A stretch of DNA of 64,000 nucleotides from NCBI RefSeq assembly GCF_947495255.1, contig NZ_CANLYI010000002.1, forward strand, positions 186,001-250,000, written 5' to 3'. This document shows, piece after piece, positions 17,122 through 24,614 of the stretch. The position numbers and the translations under genes were made by a program. The notes under the pieces were generated by a model. It had not been told where the DNA came from, ran no database searches, and was given only the letters and a program-made list of their open reading frames with translations. Each line of letters opens with the position of its first letter. The stretch's first letter is position 1. Source of the DNA: an uncultured Winogradskyella sp. GTDB taxonomy: Bacteria > Bacteroidota > Bacteroidia > Flavobacteriales > Flavobacteriaceae.

Positions 17122-17190
17122 CAGTTAGCAGTTAGCAGTTAGCAGTTAGCAGCTAGCAGTTAGCAGTTAGCAGTTAGCAGTTAGCAGTTA
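17121..17190. repeat. heptamer tandem repeat (GCAGTTA)x10
   Basis: Ten direct 7-bp units starting at the last base of the kmo stop codon; unit five is GCAGCTA, the other nine are identical. Each unit joint carries TAG on the plus strand and TAA on the minus strand, and because seven is not a multiple of three the array stops all six frames. Likely variable in copy number. Confidence 0.97.
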
Positions 17191-17431
17191 GCAACAAATT
17201 AAAATATAACTCGGGAAGAATACAAAAATCAACAAAAGTTAATATCCCATATTCCGATATTATCGGAAGCAACGATTTTCAGAAATAAAGAGCGAAGAAG
17301 CGAAACTGCGAAGCGAAGCTTCAAGTATGTAGCTTCGAAAGCGAGTGGTGCTTTAGCAATTTCATAATAAATCGTTTTGAATTTTTGGTTCGTTTTGTTT
17401 CAAGACAAAATGAACAAGTAAAAAAGAAAAC
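17191..17431. other. non-coding gap with several inverted repeats
   Basis: Together with the heptamer array this 310-base gap between kmo and the RidA gene holds no credible ORF. It contains a 17-bp palindrome (17252-17268, TTCCGATA-T-TATCGGAA), a stretch rich in GCGAAGC words (17288-17345) and a hairpin (17388-17415). It looks like stacked remnants of dispersed repeats. Confidence 0.7.
17388..17415. repeat. hairpin upstream of the RidA gene
   Basis: 11-base arms GTTCGTTTTGT and ACAAAATGAAC with one G-T pair and a 6-base loop, ending 16 bases before the ATG at 17432. It may be a dispersed repeat or affect translation of the next gene. Confidence 0.6.
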
Positions 17432-17869
17432 ATGAGTAAAACAAATGATAAGATTCCTGCTTCTGCAGGAACAGGAGTAACACCAAGAGGAGCCTATCCA
17501 CACGTTAAACAAGTCGGAGATTTTATTTTCGTTTCAGGTACAAGTTCTCGTCGATCAGACAACACCATTGCAGGAGTTGATATCATTGACGAGATGGGAA
17601 CAAAACGCCTAAATGCCTATACACAAACCCAAGAAGTCTTAAAAAACATCGATAAGAATCTTCAAAAACTTGGAGCGAGCTTAAAAGATGTGGTGGATGT
17701 TACCTCATTTTTGGTCAACATGAATGACTTTGCCGATTACAACAAAGCTTACGCAGAGTTCTTTGAAAAAGAAACAGGACCAACTAGAACAACAGTTGCG
17801 GTGCATCAATTACCACATCCAGATTTGGTGGTTGAGATAAAGGTTATGGCTTATAAGAAAAAAGATTAA
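17432..17869 (+). CDS. RidA/YjgF family protein, probable 2-aminomuconate deaminase
   Basis: 145 aa. The chorismate-mutase-like RidA fold is shown by [21 protein letters not shown], the [44 protein letters not shown] core and the C-terminal [22 protein letters not shown]. Position between kmo and the semialdehyde dehydrogenase supports a role in deaminating 2-aminomuconate to 4-oxalocrotonate. Residues 8-14 (IPASAGT) are encoded by a small hairpin that looks like a dispersed repeat, so the N-terminus may have absorbed a repeat. Confidence 0.88.
   Translation: MSKTNDKIPASAGTGVTPRGAYPHVKQVGDFIFVSGTSSRRSDNTIAGVDIIDEMGTKRLNAYTQTQEVLKNIDKNLQKLGASLKDVVDVTSFLVNMNDFADYNKAYAEFFEKETGPTRTTVAVHQLPHPDLVVEIKVMAYKKKD
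17454..17471. repeat. small palindrome inside the RidA coding start
   Basis: 7-bp arms TTCCTGC / GCAGGAA with loop TTCT, translated as IPASAGT. It resembles the palindrome at 20659-20678. Confidence 0.55.
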
Positions 17870-17941
17870 AGAACCTAGAACCAAGAATTGTAGACTTATA
17901 AATCTTGACTCTATTATCTTGGTCCTTTTATCTGAAACCAC

Positions 17942-19381
17942 ATGAACATCAAAAACTACATAAACGGTAACTTTCACAATCCAATCAACAATAACTGGAT
18001 AGACAACTACAATCCATCTAATGGGGAAGTTTACGGACAAATACCTAACTCATCAAAAGAAGATGTTGAAAATGCCTATATCGCAGCAAAATCTGCTTTT
18101 CCAACTTGGAGTAAAACGACGCTAGAAGAACGAAGTAGAATCTTAATTAAAATTTCAGAATTACTGGAAGCCAACTTACAGCATTTTGCAGAAGCAGAAA
18201 GTAAAGACAACGGGAAACCTGTCAGTTTAGCTAAAGGAGTTGATATCCCAAGAGCTGCAAGTAACTTTAGATTCTTTGGAAATGCGATTACACAATTTGC
18301 AAGTGAAAGTCATGAATCCGTAGGACAACAAGCCATAAATTACACCTTACGCCAACCCATTGGTGTTGTAGGCTGTATTTCACCTTGGAACCTTCCACTC
18401 TACTTATTTACATGGAAAATTGCACCAGCAATTGCTGCAGGAAACTGCGTCGTTGCCAAACCAAGTGAAGTGACACCAATGACCGCTTATTTATTAGGTG
18501 AAATTTGTAATGAAGCAGGTCTACCCAAAGGCGTTTTAAATATTGTTCATGGACTTGGAGGCTCAACAGGACAAGCAATTGTGGAGCATCCGGATATTAA
18601 AGCGATAAGTTTTACTGGTGGCACAACAACAGGAGCACATATTGCGAGAGTAGCTGCTCCACTATTTAAAAAACTATCCTTAGAATTAGGAGGAAAAAAC
18701 CCAAACATCATTTTTGCAGATTGTGATTATGAAGACATGCTGAATACAACGGTTCGTTCATCGTTTGCTAATCAAGGGCAAATCTGTTTATGTGGCAGTC
18801 GCGTTTTTGTAGAAGCCTCTATTTATGAAAAATTCAAAACAGATTTTGTCGCTAAAGTAAAAGCGTTAAAAATTGGGCATCCATCAAACGAAGACACTAA
18901 TATTGGTGCTTTAGTATCTAAGCCTCATTTAGAGAAAGTCAAAGACTATATTGAAATCGCTAAAAATGAAAATGGAACTGTGTTATTCGGTGGTAATGAA
19001 GTTACCGTTAAAGGTTATGAAAACGGTTATTATTTAGAGCCAACGGTTATTGAAGTTCCTAATGACGACTGCAGAGTGAACCAAGAAGAAATTTTTGGAC
19101 CTGTCGTCACCATTATGCCATTCAATACTGAAGACGAAGTTTTAGAAATGGCCAACAAAGTTAAATACGGACTTTCAGCGACATTATGGACCAATGATTT
19201 AAAACGCACCATGAAACTAAGTCACCAATTACAAGCAGGAATTGTTTGGGTAAATACTTGGATGATGCGCGATTTAAGAACGCCTTTTGGAGGTGTAAAA
19301 GCTTCAGGTGTTGGTAGAGAAGGTGGTTTTGAAGCCTTGCGATTTTTTACGGAAGCTAAAAATGTTTGTATAAAGTATTAA
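17942..19381 (+). CDS. aldehyde dehydrogenase, probable 2-aminomuconic 6-semialdehyde dehydrogenase
   Basis: 479 aa NAD-dependent ALDH. Catalytic Cys in GQIC (C282), general base Glu in LELGGKNP, the NAD segment CISPWNLPLYLFTWKIAPAIAAGN and FTGGTTTG. In this cluster it would oxidise 2-aminomuconate semialdehyde, produced by ACMSD at 21317, to 2-aminomuconate, the substrate of the neighbouring RidA protein. The 72-base gap before it contains short AGAACC/CCAAG words typical of degenerate repeats. ALDH specificity cannot be read from sequence alone; the context gives most of the weight. Confidence 0.9.
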   Translation: MNIKNYINGNFHNPINNNWIDNYNPSNGEVYGQIPNSSKEDVENAYIAAKSAFPTWSKTTLEERSRILIKISELLEANLQHFAEAESKDNGKPVSLAKGVDIPRAASNFRFFGNAITQFASESHESVGQQAINYTLRQPIGVVGCISPWNLPLYLFTWKIAPAIAAGNCVVAKPSEVTPMTAYLLGEICNEAGLPKGVLNIVHGLGGSTGQAIVEHPDIKAISFTGGTTTGAHIARVAAPLFKKLSLELGGKNPNIIFADCDYEDMLNTTVRSSFANQGQICLCGSRVFVEASIYEKFKTDFVAKVKALKIGHPSNEDTNIGALVSKPHLEKVKDYIEIAKNENGTVLFGGNEVTVKGYENGYYLEPTVIEVPNDDCRVNQEEIFGPVVTIMPFNTEDEVLEMANKVKYGLSATLWTNDLKRTMKLSHQLQAGIVWVNTWMMRDLRTPFGGVKASGVGREGGFEALRFFTEAKNVCIKY

Positions 19382-19398
19382 CGGAAGACTAACTAAAC

Positions 19399-19830
19399 TT
19401 GAACAGAAGAGAGTTTTTATTGCTTGTTTGGACAAAATTTTTAAGACCTGTCTTATTTATTTTCGTCATGGTATTTTCCATCAAATTTTTAATTGACCTT
19501 TTTAACGAAAGTAATTTTGATAATTTTATAAATATTGGAAAATTAATTATTCTAATCCTGTTAATTTACATCTCGGTATATTTTTTAAACATATTTATTG
19601 AATTAATTAGAGAAAAAATAATTTCAATTTTACCAAGTTCGATTAAACGGATATTACTAATCTTAAGCGAAATTATTAATTACAAACTTCCATTTATAAT
19701 AGGTGCAATAATTTATCATTACTGGTTTGAAGATAAACCTTTGGCGATAGCATTAACCCTTATAGTTTTAAGTAGTAAAATAACTTATTTAACAAAATCA
19801 AAAAAAGAAAATGAATCTCAACCTCAATAA
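19399..19830 (+). CDS. small multi-pass membrane protein of unknown function
   Basis: 143 aa starting at a TTG (19399), with four hydrophobic segments (about 10-35, 43-70, 80-105, 112-130) and a charged tail. It starts 17 bases after the dehydrogenase stop and its 3' end overlaps the SDR start by 20 bases, which argues that it is really translated as part of the cluster. No family recognised. A role in uptake or membrane association of the pathway is possible but unsupported. Confidence 0.6.
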   Translation: MNRREFLLLVWTKFLRPVLFIFVMVFSIKFLIDLFNESNFDNFINIGKLIILILLIYISVYFLNIFIELIREKIISILPSSIKRILLILSEIINYKLPFIIGAIIYHYWFEDKPLAIALTLIVLSSKITYLTKSKKENESQPQ

Positions 19831-20593
19831 CAAATATGCACTCGTCTGCGGAAGCACAGCAGGAATAGGAAAAGCAACAGCACTAGCTTTAGCAGCAGAA
19901 GGTGTTCAAGTAACCCTAATTGCTAGAAACGAAGACAAGTTAAAAGCTACATTAGCCGAATTACCGCAACAAAGACCACACGATTATATTGTCGCTGATT
20001 TTTCAAATCCTACGGAATTGAAAGCCAAAGTATCAGACTATGTTTCTAAACGTCATGGGTTTCATGTTTTAGTTAATAATACAGGAGGTCCAAAAGGAGG
20101 TCCTGTTTTTTCAGCAGAGTTAGACGAATTTGAATCTGCTTTTACGCAGCATTTAAAATGTAATCATGTATTAGTTCAAACGGTTGTTCCATTCATGAAG
20201 GCTGAAGGTTATGGTCGTCTCATCAATGTGATTTCAACCTCTGTAAAACAACCTTTAGATGGTTTAGGTGTTAGTAACACCATTCGTGGTGCAGTGGCCA
20301 ACTGGAGTAAAACCTTAGCCAATGAATTAGGCCAATTTGGCATTACAGTGAATAACGTTTTACCAGGAGCAACTGGTACCGAGCGATTAACTCAAATTAT
20401 TAAAAATAAATCTGCGAAATCTGGAAGCACAGAAGAAGAAGCGGCTAATGCAATGAAAAATGCGGTTCCTGCAAAACGTTTCGCTAAACCAGAAGAATTA
20501 GCTGATGCTATTACCTTTTTAGCAAGTGAACGTGCTGCTTATATTAACGGAATTAATCTTCCTGTTGATGGTGGACGAACAAAATCTTTGTAA
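19811..20593 (+). CDS. SDR-family oxidoreductase with atypical active site
   Basis: 260 aa Rossmann protein: nucleotide motif CGSTAGIG (about 13-20), LVNNTGG (NNAG-type motif) and a C-terminal GGRTKSL. The catalytic serine region is VISTSVKQP, but the usual YxxxK is replaced: the matching stretch is SNTIR (S and R in place of Tyr and Lys). It is thus a member of the SDR subgroup with a non-classical active site. It lies between genes of 3-hydroxyanthranilate catabolism, so a substrate from that pathway is likely, but no canonical step needs an SDR. The ATG lies within the preceding gene. Confidence 0.85.
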   Translation: MNLNLNNKYALVCGSTAGIGKATALALAAEGVQVTLIARNEDKLKATLAELPQQRPHDYIVADFSNPTELKAKVSDYVSKRHGFHVLVNNTGGPKGGPVFSAELDEFESAFTQHLKCNHVLVQTVVPFMKAEGYGRLINVISTSVKQPLDGLGVSNTIRGAVANWSKTLANELGQFGITVNNVLPGATGTERLTQIIKNKSAKSGSTEEEAANAMKNAVPAKRFAKPEELADAITFLASERAAYINGINLPVDGGRTKSL

Positions 20594-20658
20594 CTTTATA
20601 TCGATTTGTAATTCTTTATTTATTGTGGAATCTACAATGGAAACAATAACGCAATAGA

Positions 20659-20678
20659 TTCCTGTTTGCACAGGAATG
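20659..20678. repeat. short palindromic repeat between SDR and dioxygenase genes
   Basis: 8-bp perfect arms ATTCCTGT / ACAGGAAT with loop TTGC, ending 17 bases before the dioxygenase ATG. Type known as a dispersed palindrome in Bacteroidetes genomes. Confidence 0.65.
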
Positions 20679-20694
20679 TCAAAAAATCAAAATC

Positions 20695-21228
20695 ATGAGT
20701 AAAATATATCCTCCAATTAATTTCAAAGCATGGATAGACGAAAATCGTCATTTATTAAAACCACCAGTTGGTAACAAAGTGGTTTGGAAAGATGGTGATT
20801 ATATTGTGATGGTTGTTGGTGGACCTAACAGCAGAAAAGATTATCATTATAATGAAACACCAGAATTCTTTCACCAAATTGAAGGAGACATGGTGCTTAA
20901 AATTATTGATAAAGGCACTCCTAAAGACATTCATATTAGAGAAGGTGAAATATTTCTTTTACCTCCAAAAGTTCCGCATTCACCACAACGAGGCGCAAAC
21001 ACTGTTGGCTTAGTAATAGAATACCCAAGAGAAAAAGGTGTGCAAGATGCTTTACTTTGGTTCTGTGAAAATTGTACCACAAAATTATATGAAGAAGATT
21101 TTACGGTAAAAAACATAGAAACAGATATGCCTAAAATTTTTGACAACTATTACAATGACGAAAATAAGCGCAGTTGCCCAAATTGTGGACAAGTGATGCA
21201 GCCACCCAAGAAAGTACAAATTGATTAA
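20695..21228 (+). CDS. nbaC: 3-hydroxyanthranilate 3,4-dioxygenase
   Basis: Cupin dioxygenase opening the ring of 3-hydroxyanthranilate to ACMS (2-amino-3-carboxymuconate semialdehyde). 177 aa. The catalytic Fe(II) ligands are H51, E57 and H95, with substrate-binding R47 and R99, at the positions known from the Cupriavidus enzyme. The C-terminal rubredoxin-like iron site of bacterial forms is intact: C124, C127, C161, C164. It feeds ACMSD, the next gene. Confidence 0.96.
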   Translation: MSKIYPPINFKAWIDENRHLLKPPVGNKVVWKDGDYIVMVVGGPNSRKDYHYNETPEFFHQIEGDMVLKIIDKGTPKDIHIREGEIFLLPPKVPHSPQRGANTVGLVIEYPREKGVQDALLWFCENCTTKLYEEDFTVKNIETDMPKIFDNYYNDENKRSCPNCGQVMQPPKKVQID

Positions 21229-21282
21229 CATTTTGTTATTTAGAACAAAGCTAGTAATCAAAAAAATATTCTAATTAAATAG

Positions 21283-21307
21283 ATTGCCACGGCAAAAGCC
21301 TCGCAAT
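21283..21307. repeat. imperfect palindrome between dioxygenase and ACMSD genes
   Basis: Outer arms ATTGC / GCAAT and inner arms GGC / GCC with an AAAA loop. The sequence family (ATTGCCACGG...CCTCGCAATGAC) is a common dispersed intergenic repeat. It makes the ACMSD frame look 33 bases longer than the gene. Confidence 0.65.
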
Positions 21308-21316
21308 GACAATACC

Positions 21317-22402
21317 ATGGAAAAACGCAAATTAAGAATAAACGGACACTCTCACCTTCTTCCCTATCCTGAAGAAATACCTCAATTTATGAAAGATAAA
21401 GGTATTTTCTGGGTAGATAAGGATAGAAAATTCATGCTTCAAAAAGACTGGAATCGTCCTATTACAGATTCTAGTTTTTTCTTAGATGAAAAACTGGAAT
21501 GGATGGAACGTAATAAACTTGACCATGCAGTAGTTTTAAATTTATCTCAGCTCTACGGAAACGGTTTAAGAGTGGAAGAAATGAAACAGGCTTTGCGTTT
21601 TCAGAATGATTTTAATGCTAAAGTGCAACATAATCATCCTAATAAATTTACATGTGGTTTTGTTGTTCATCCTGGTTTTGTAAGAAGTGCATGTTGGGAA
21701 ATTGAACGCTGTGTAGAAGTTCTAGGCATGCAGCTATTGTGTTTACCAACGCATTATATGGACTCTATTGGGACTTGGCGTTGTATCTTTGATGAAGAAA
21801 ACGAACCCATTTTTGAAATGGCCAATAAATATAATTTGGCAGTTGAAATCCACCCTTACGATGGTGAAAAATTCATAAAACTAGAAAACATATCTTGGCG
21901 CTTTCATCTCATATGGATGTTAGCACAATGTGGAGATGCGTATCACTTTTTAACTCTAAATGGTTACCAAGATAAATATCCTAATATGCGAACTTGTTTT
22001 GCTCATGGTGGACAATTAGCACAAATTAATTTAGGTAGACGTATACAAGGTTTTGATGGGAGACCAGATTTGTTTGAAGGCAAAAGTCACCCAAGAAAAG
22101 CCGTTGGACATAAAAACATTTTCTTTGACACTTTAGTACATGATACTGGTGGCTTAGAATTACTAATTAGAAATCAAGGTTCTAAGCAGGTTATTATGGG
22201 ATTAGATGACCCTTACCCACTAGGTGAAATGGAAAGCGAAAAACAATCCTCTTATCCAGGTAAAATAATTGACTTAGCTATAGAAAGAAAAATTATAACA
22301 GAAACCGAAGGTGATGCTATTTGGGAAGATAACGTTATACAGTGGCTATGTGGCGATGATGAAGCTGCAAAGCAAAAATTAATCACAAGAATTACGTCTT
22401 AA
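21317..22402 (+). CDS. 2-amino-3-carboxymuconate-6-semialdehyde decarboxylase (ACMSD)
   Basis: Zinc amidohydrolase-2 family decarboxylase, 361 aa from the ATG at 21317 (the ATG at 21284 lies in a repeat). Metal ligands: HxH at H11/H13, a His in VEIHPYDG, FAHGG and the Asp in MGLDDPYP. It converts ACMS to 2-aminomuconate semialdehyde, so carbon goes to catabolism rather than to quinolinate/NAD. Last gene of the cluster; the next gene begins 56 bases later with a different role. Confidence 0.94.
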   Translation: MEKRKLRINGHSHLLPYPEEIPQFMKDKGIFWVDKDRKFMLQKDWNRPITDSSFFLDEKLEWMERNKLDHAVVLNLSQLYGNGLRVEEMKQALRFQNDFNAKVQHNHPNKFTCGFVVHPGFVRSACWEIERCVEVLGMQLLCLPTHYMDSIGTWRCIFDEENEPIFEMANKYNLAVEIHPYDGEKFIKLENISWRFHLIWMLAQCGDAYHFLTLNGYQDKYPNMRTCFAHGGQLAQINLGRRIQGFDGRPDLFEGKSHPRKAVGHKNIFFDTLVHDTGGLELLIRNQGSKQVIMGLDDPYPLGEMESEKQSSYPGKIIDLAIERKIITETEGDAIWEDNVIQWLCGDDEAAKQKLITRITS

Positions 22403-22458
22403 ATATTATCGATTAATTTTTTATTTCTATATTTAAAATCTAATCAACTAAATAAATT

Positions 22459-22686
22459 ATGAAAAAAATTGGAGGCTACTTGGCAGTCGTTGGTATTGCA
22501 TTAATCGTATTACCATACTTAGGATTGACTATTAGATTTTTAGGATGGATTGATGAGTTAGGTACATTACCTGCTTGGGCAATAAAAATTGGACTTGTTG
22601 TAGTTGGAGCTGTTTTATTCTTTATGGGTAAACCAGAAGTTGAAGAAACTGAACTAGAATTACCTAAGGAAGATACAGCTGAATAG
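22459..22686 (+). CDS. small two-helix membrane protein
   Basis: 75 aa with two hydrophobic helices (about 5-27 and 41-58) joined by a short loop, and an acidic tail (EVEETELELPKED). No family recognised. It is followed 34 bases later by the O-methyltransferase on the same strand. Confidence 0.65.
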   Translation: MKKIGGYLAVVGIALIVLPYLGLTIRFLGWIDELGTLPAWAIKIGLVVVGAVLFFMGKPEVEETELELPKEDTAE

Positions 22687-22720
22687 TATCATTATTCAGT
22701 TCATATAAATATTTACAGAT

Positions 22721-23362
22721 ATGTTTTTCTTGCCTGAAGAATTAGACAACTACGTTGTAGCTCACTCTGAACAAGAGCCAGACTTATTACAACAATTAAC
22801 ACGAGAAACGTATCAAAAGGTTTTACAACCTATTATGCTCAGTGGACCATATCAAGGTCGTGTACTGAGTATGATTTCTAAGTTAATACGTCCTAAATCT
22901 ATTTTAGAATTAGGAACATTTACAGGTTACTCAACATTGTGCTTAGCTGAAGGTTTGGATAAGAGTGGTGAACTTCACACTATTGATATCAATGAAGAAT
23001 TGGTTGACTTTCAAAGGAAGTATTTTGACCAATCTGGATTTGGTGAACAAATCATTCAACATACAGGTAGTGCATTAGATATTATTCCAAAATTGAATCA
23101 AACTTTCGATTTAATATTCATAGATGCAGACAAACCTAACTATTCTAATTATTTTCATTTAATAATAGATAAATTAAATTCTGGCGGAATCATTCTATCA
23201 GATAATGTACTGTGGCATGGAAAAGTTGTTGAGCCATTAGACGAAAAAGATAAATCTACTAAAGCTGTTTTAGATTACAATACCCTTCTAAAAGATGATG
23301 AACGGATTGAAACTGTTCTATTACCTATAAGAGATGGATTGACGATAAGTAGAAAATTATAA
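22721..23362 (+). CDS. O-methyltransferase, CCoAOMT/COMT-like
   Basis: 213 aa class I SAM methyltransferase: motif I ILELGTFTGYSTLCLA (about 60-75), HTIDINEE, and the metal-binding FIDADKPNY segment typical of the cation-dependent family 3, followed by SDNVLWHGKV. The natural acceptor is probably a small catechol-like compound, but it is not known for the bacterial forms. It begins a four-gene run to 24532 with short gaps. Confidence 0.9.
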   Translation: MFFLPEELDNYVVAHSEQEPDLLQQLTRETYQKVLQPIMLSGPYQGRVLSMISKLIRPKSILELGTFTGYSTLCLAEGLDKSGELHTIDINEELVDFQRKYFDQSGFGEQIIQHTGSALDIIPKLNQTFDLIFIDADKPNYSNYFHLIIDKLNSGGIILSDNVLWHGKVVEPLDEKDKSTKAVLDYNTLLKDDERIETVLLPIRDGLTISRKL

Positions 23363-23370
23363 TCTGTACA

Positions 23371-24150
23371 ATGAGTAAAATTGACATAAGAACTGTAGAT
23401 GTCGTTAAATACATTACACCTTTAAGAGAAGGTGGTTCTCTACCTGCCATTGTTGAAGCTGATGATGGTTTTCTTTATGTTTTAAAGTTTAGAGGTGCTG
23501 GCCAAGGTAAAAAAGCATTAATTGCAGAATATATTGGTGGAGAATTAGCGCGCGCTATTGGTTTAAAAGTTCCTGAGATTGTATTTATGAACTTAGACGA
23601 TTCTTTTAGTAAAACCGAACCAGATGAAGAAATTCAAGATTTACTAAAATTTAGTGTTGGTCTCAATTTAGGCTTACATTATCTAAGTAGCTCTATAACT
23701 TTTGACCCAATTGTTTCTGTTGCTGATGCTATGACGTCTTCTAAAATTGTACTCCTTGATAGTATTATTAGCAACATTGACAGAACAGCTAAAAACACTA
23801 ATTTACTTAATTGGAATAAAGAATTATGGGTAATAGATAATGGAGCAAGCTTCTATTTTCATCATAATTGGGCAACTTGGAAAAATCATCTTACCAGAAC
23901 ATTTCCACTTATTAAAGATCATGTTCTTTTAGAACGTGCGACACTTTTAAAAGATGCATCTACCGAAATCCTCAGTTTATTAGACAAGAACATTGTTAAA
24001 GATATTATACATAAAATACCTGAAGACTGGTTGATAAATAAATCTGACACGTTAACACCAGATGAAATGAGAACAGCCTATATCGATTATTTAAACTCTA
24101 GACTTTCACAGATTGATTCATTAGTTAAAGAAGCTGAAGATGCAAGATAA
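23371..24150 (+). CDS. HipA-like kinase-fold protein
   Basis: 259 aa. Elements of a HipA/PI3K-like kinase can be seen: K39 in YVLKFRG (ATP lysine), E53, a catalytic-loop-like NIDRTAKNTN (D137, N142/N144) and IDNGASF (D156) as the metal Asp. It is shorter than E. coli HipA (440 aa) and lacks its N-terminal subdomain; no HipB-type helix-turn-helix gene is adjacent. The next gene, DUF3037, overlaps it by 11 bases. The pair HipA-like/DUF3037 is known as a recurrent neighbour pair, but its job is undetermined. Confidence 0.8.
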   Translation: MSKIDIRTVDVVKYITPLREGGSLPAIVEADDGFLYVLKFRGAGQGKKALIAEYIGGELARAIGLKVPEIVFMNLDDSFSKTEPDEEIQDLLKFSVGLNLGLHYLSSSITFDPIVSVADAMTSSKIVLLDSIISNIDRTAKNTNLLNWNKELWVIDNGASFYFHHNWATWKNHLTRTFPLIKDHVLLERATLLKDASTEILSLLDKNIVKDIIHKIPEDWLINKSDTLTPDEMRTAYIDYLNSRLSQIDSLVKEAEDAR

Positions 24151-24532
24151 AGTTACTTTTGAATATGCCATAATTAGACTTGTTCCTAAAGTAGAACGTG
24201 AAGAGTTTTTTAATATTGGTGTTATTTTATTCTCTAAACGAAAAAAATTTCTCGATGTTAAATTTCATGTCAATCCTAAAAAGCTGAATGCATTTTCTTG
24301 CGAATTAGATTTAGATGCTATTAACGCGTATTTAAAATCATGGGAATTAATTAGTAAAGGAGAAGCTTCTGCAGGAGTTATTGGTCAATTTGAATTATCT
24401 GATCGCTTTAGGTGGCTAGCAGCTTCAAGAAGTACAATCATACAAAGCTCTAAAACTCATTCTGGTTTAACTGAAAACCCTGAAAAGGAAATCAACTTAA
24501 TTTTTGAGAAACATGTTTTAGACGCTTCATAA
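24140..24532 (+). CDS. DUF3037 protein
   Basis: 130 aa, matching DUF3037 by its opening FEYAIIRLVPKVEREEFFNIGVILFSKRKKFL and the later RFRWLAASRSTIIQSSKTHSGL. Soluble, no catalytic motif identified. The start overlaps the kinase-like gene, so the two are translationally coupled and likely work together. It could be a regulator or a substrate of the kinase; both are inference. Confidence 0.85.
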   Translation: MQDKVTFEYAIIRLVPKVEREEFFNIGVILFSKRKKFLDVKFHVNPKKLNAFSCELDLDAINAYLKSWELISKGEASAGVIGQFELSDRFRWLAASRSTIIQSSKTHSGLTENPEKEINLIFEKHVLDAS

Positions 24533-24550
24533 AACAATAATAAAATAGTA

Positions 24551-24591
24551 TAAGTAAGCCTTACTAAATATAGTTTAGTAAGGCTTACTTA
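24551..24591. terminator. long perfect inverted repeat, probable bidirectional terminator
   Basis: 18-bp perfect arms (24551-24568 and 24574-24591, core GTAAGCCTTACT) with a 5-base loop, between convergent genes. It has no strong T run on the plus strand; a looser T-rich run exists on the minus strand. Confidence 0.7.
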
Positions 24592-24614
24592 TAGTTTAGA
24601 ATGATTTACAATAT

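Noticed and set aside
17121..17190. CRISPR array
   Set aside because: The units are 7-bp direct tandem copies with no spacers and no cas genes nearby.
23371..24150. A classical HipBA toxin-antitoxin locus
   Set aside because: No HipB-like helix-turn-helix gene is present and the protein is much shorter than HipA.
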